Of a stretch of 64,000 nucleotides of DNA, positions 62,306 to 64,000 are shown piece by piece (position 1 is the stretch's first letter; the number at the start of each line of letters is the position of its first letter). The stretch comes from Anisakis pegreffii. Taxonomy: Eukaryota; Nematoda; Chromadorea; Rhabditida; Anisakidae. Location of the stretch: assembly GCA_035041965.1 (NCBI GenBank), contig JAPYMA010000908.1, positions 356,608-420,607 of the forward strand, given 5' to 3'. Under the pieces are notes generated by a model that did no database searches, was not told where the DNA came from, and saw only the letters and a program-made list of their open reading frames with translations. Made by a program: the position numbers and the translations under genes.

Positions 62306-64000
62306 ATGTCGATTATGAGCTATAATGGAGGTACGGTGCTAGCGATGGCTGGAAATGAGTGCGTTTGCATTGCGACCGATTTGAGGTTAGGAGAGCAGAT
62401 GACGACAATCGCGACAAATGTGAAGAAGGTTCGAATTATGATTTGTTCGGATATATGATAGAAGGCCTATACGATGGCAGTAATTTCAATGTTTGTACTG
62501 ATATTAATTGCCCGTTTGCGGACCTCTTCCTTCGTTGACTGATGTAAATCATAAAGGTATAAATCGTAAGTATCAGAGTATAGGTGTAAGTTATAATCAT
62601 CAGTGAAATAACGTACCAATTAAACGATGGAATTAAATGACAGTTCTGGTAATTTCTATAGCATTAAGCAATAATAATGGTGAGAAGTGCAGGGGAAAGT
62701 TGTAATTGAGTTGTAATTGCTAATTAAATTGATAACGATGGTAGTGTCAAAGGAATGATAGCAGTAATGACAGTATACTAATGCTTATGAGGGGATCATG
62801 ATTGTAGCCTTCTAGCGATGGTGAAACCGGTGATAATGATAGCGTTGTTGCTAATGTTTCGTTTGATCTGATAGCAGTGCCCTTCTTAACTCATTCATTT
62901 TGGGCAGATAAAGTAGTAGAGGTTTACAGCAAGGATGAAACATTAGTGATTTTGATGCAAATGATTATTGATGGTAGTGATAATTTTGTTCAAATTGCTG
63001 GTCGTCATAGGAATAACGTTGTTTGTTTTTTAAGGTTCACAAATTGGGTGATAAAATCTACATTGGTCTCGGTGGTTTCTTCTCGGACGCGAAGACTGTT
63101 CTCGATAAAATTTTATTCCGGAAAAATTTGTATGAGTTACGCGAGAATCGAAAAATCAGACCTGAGGTATGGCATCTTCAGCGATATATCGAAAATAATA
63201 ACATTGCTAATATTTGTGGCAATATATCTAGAATGATACAATCGTTAATATTTGATGGCAGTATTGATGTACTGTGTTTATTTGCTATTATTTTATTCAT
63301 TATCCTCGTATATGAATGCATGGAGTAAGTTTTGCAGGTAGTTGCAACAATGATATCGAATCTGCTGTATCAGCATCGTTTTGGTGGTTATTTGACTGAA
63401 CCACTCGTTGCGGGACTAGACCCGATCACAAATAAGCCGTACATCTGCGGTATGGATACAATTGGTTGTATCGCATCGCCGAACGATTTTGTGGCCGTTG
63501 GAACTGGATCTGAGTATTTACTGGGTGTTTGTGAAGGTAAGCATGTGAACGTTTCGTTTCTAATCAGTCGTCGCTGGTTTCTAATGAGATCTTTTGGAAA
63601 GTCACTGCCTTTGAGAGTGTTTCAGCTTCATTTGATGTCATAAACAACTTTGGTATTAGTTTACTTTTGAGTGATAGTGAAGAAAATTATTGAAGAGTTT
63701 TCATTTTTTTGTTTGTTTTTCGACTCGATATTGATCGCGACATTACGATTTTATTTTTGTTGATAGATACGATGAATCTGTGAGGCTATTTTTGAGTGGG
63801 TAAATAATTGTTGCTTGGACATCGAGTGGTTGTTTCGTTAATGGCTGTGAGCGATTGACGGAATTTATTAGAGTTATGATTATTTACTGGATTGGTATTT
63901 GGCTAGGTTTAATTATGCAAAGTATTCACTGCAACTAATTAATTGCCCCGTTGTGTTCGGTTTGCCTGCTCGCCTAATCAGCGGGGTGGCTAAAATCAAG
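62306..64000 (+). CDS. pbs-3: 20S proteasome subunit beta-3, 5' three exons
   Basis: Structural beta subunit of the 20S core particle. Exons 62306-62428, 63035-63166 and 63338-63536 encode the first 151 residues or so, with phase 1 at the last donor; the rest lies beyond the window. The start MSIMSYNGGTVLAMAG is almost identical to the animal PSMB3 start. As in that family no propeptide or catalytic N-terminal Thr is present, so the subunit is non-catalytic. Further matches: CVCIATDLRLG, GDKIYIGLGGFFSDAKTV, LYELRENRKIRPE, RFGGYLTEPLVAGLDP, PYICGMDTIGC and a SGT-like VGTGSEYLLGVCE. The usual length is about 205 aa, so roughly 50 residues are missing. The acceptor at 63035 is TTTTTTAAG, which is non-consensus but gives the only frame that fits. 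Confidence 0.95.
63805..64000 (+). repeat. Dispersed repeat family, copy at window end
   Basis: It begins ATAATTGTTGCTTGGACATC and follows the 53655 copy through GCTGTGAGCGAT, TTAATTATGCAAAGTATTC and CAGCGGGGTGGCT, where the window stops. It has the same orientation as the 53.7-kb copy and lies inside the third proteasome beta-3 intron. Confidence 0.85.

Noticed and set aside
37029..64000. A functional cluster of ER and protein-turnover genes (EMC1, SUMO protease, proteasome)
   Set aside because: These are widely conserved housekeeping genes on both strands with large spacers; proximity alone does not support a system.

Overview
The window looks like nuclear DNA of a nematode. Genes are broken into many small exons by introns of about 100-1700 bp with GT..TTTCAG-type borders. 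The bulk sequence is AT-rich, and two muscle myosin heavy chains of the UNC-54/MYO-3 kind dominate the first half. The introns are longer than typical Caenorhabditis introns. I cannot name the species; a parasitic, possibly clade III, worm is only a guess. All gene models below were spliced by hand from the sequence, using reading-frame phase and family resemblance.

Layout: (1) 1-2274, plus strand, the 3' end of an ionotropic glutamate receptor gene cut by the window start. (2) 7564-17811, plus, a complete 17-exon muscle myosin heavy chain (1968 aa). (3) 21909-34561, plus, a tandem paralogue with 16 exons (1972 aa). (4) 37029-45127, minus, a complete 17-exon EMC1 gene (about 1018 aa), convergent with the second myosin. 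(5) 45.1-51.3 kb, a gene-poor stretch with an unusual GC-rich, repeat-loaded island at 47.0-47.9 kb. (6) 51346-58491, plus, a SENP6/7 (ULP-2 type) SUMO protease; the catalytic half is certain and the N-terminal exons are tentative. (7) 62306 to the window end, plus, the 5' three exons of proteasome subunit beta-3.

The genes do not form a pathway. Two pairs share housekeeping themes: EMC1 (insertion of membrane proteins into the ER) with the receptor-type client at the left edge, and the SUMO protease with the proteasome subunit. I regard both as chance neighbours. The genuine local unit is the tandem myosin pair. The two copies share every exon boundary and phase except one intron, and carry long blocks of nucleotide identity that look like gene conversion.

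Between genes and in introns I find a dispersed repeat family of about 290 bp (at least three good copies plus degenerate ones), hAT-like miniature elements (one with an 8-bp target duplication), a roughly 220-bp GC-rich foldback, minisatellites and small tandem duplications. I did not find a convincing new multi-gene system. The most notable items are the myosin conversion tracts, the unnamed repeat family and the GC-rich foldback island.
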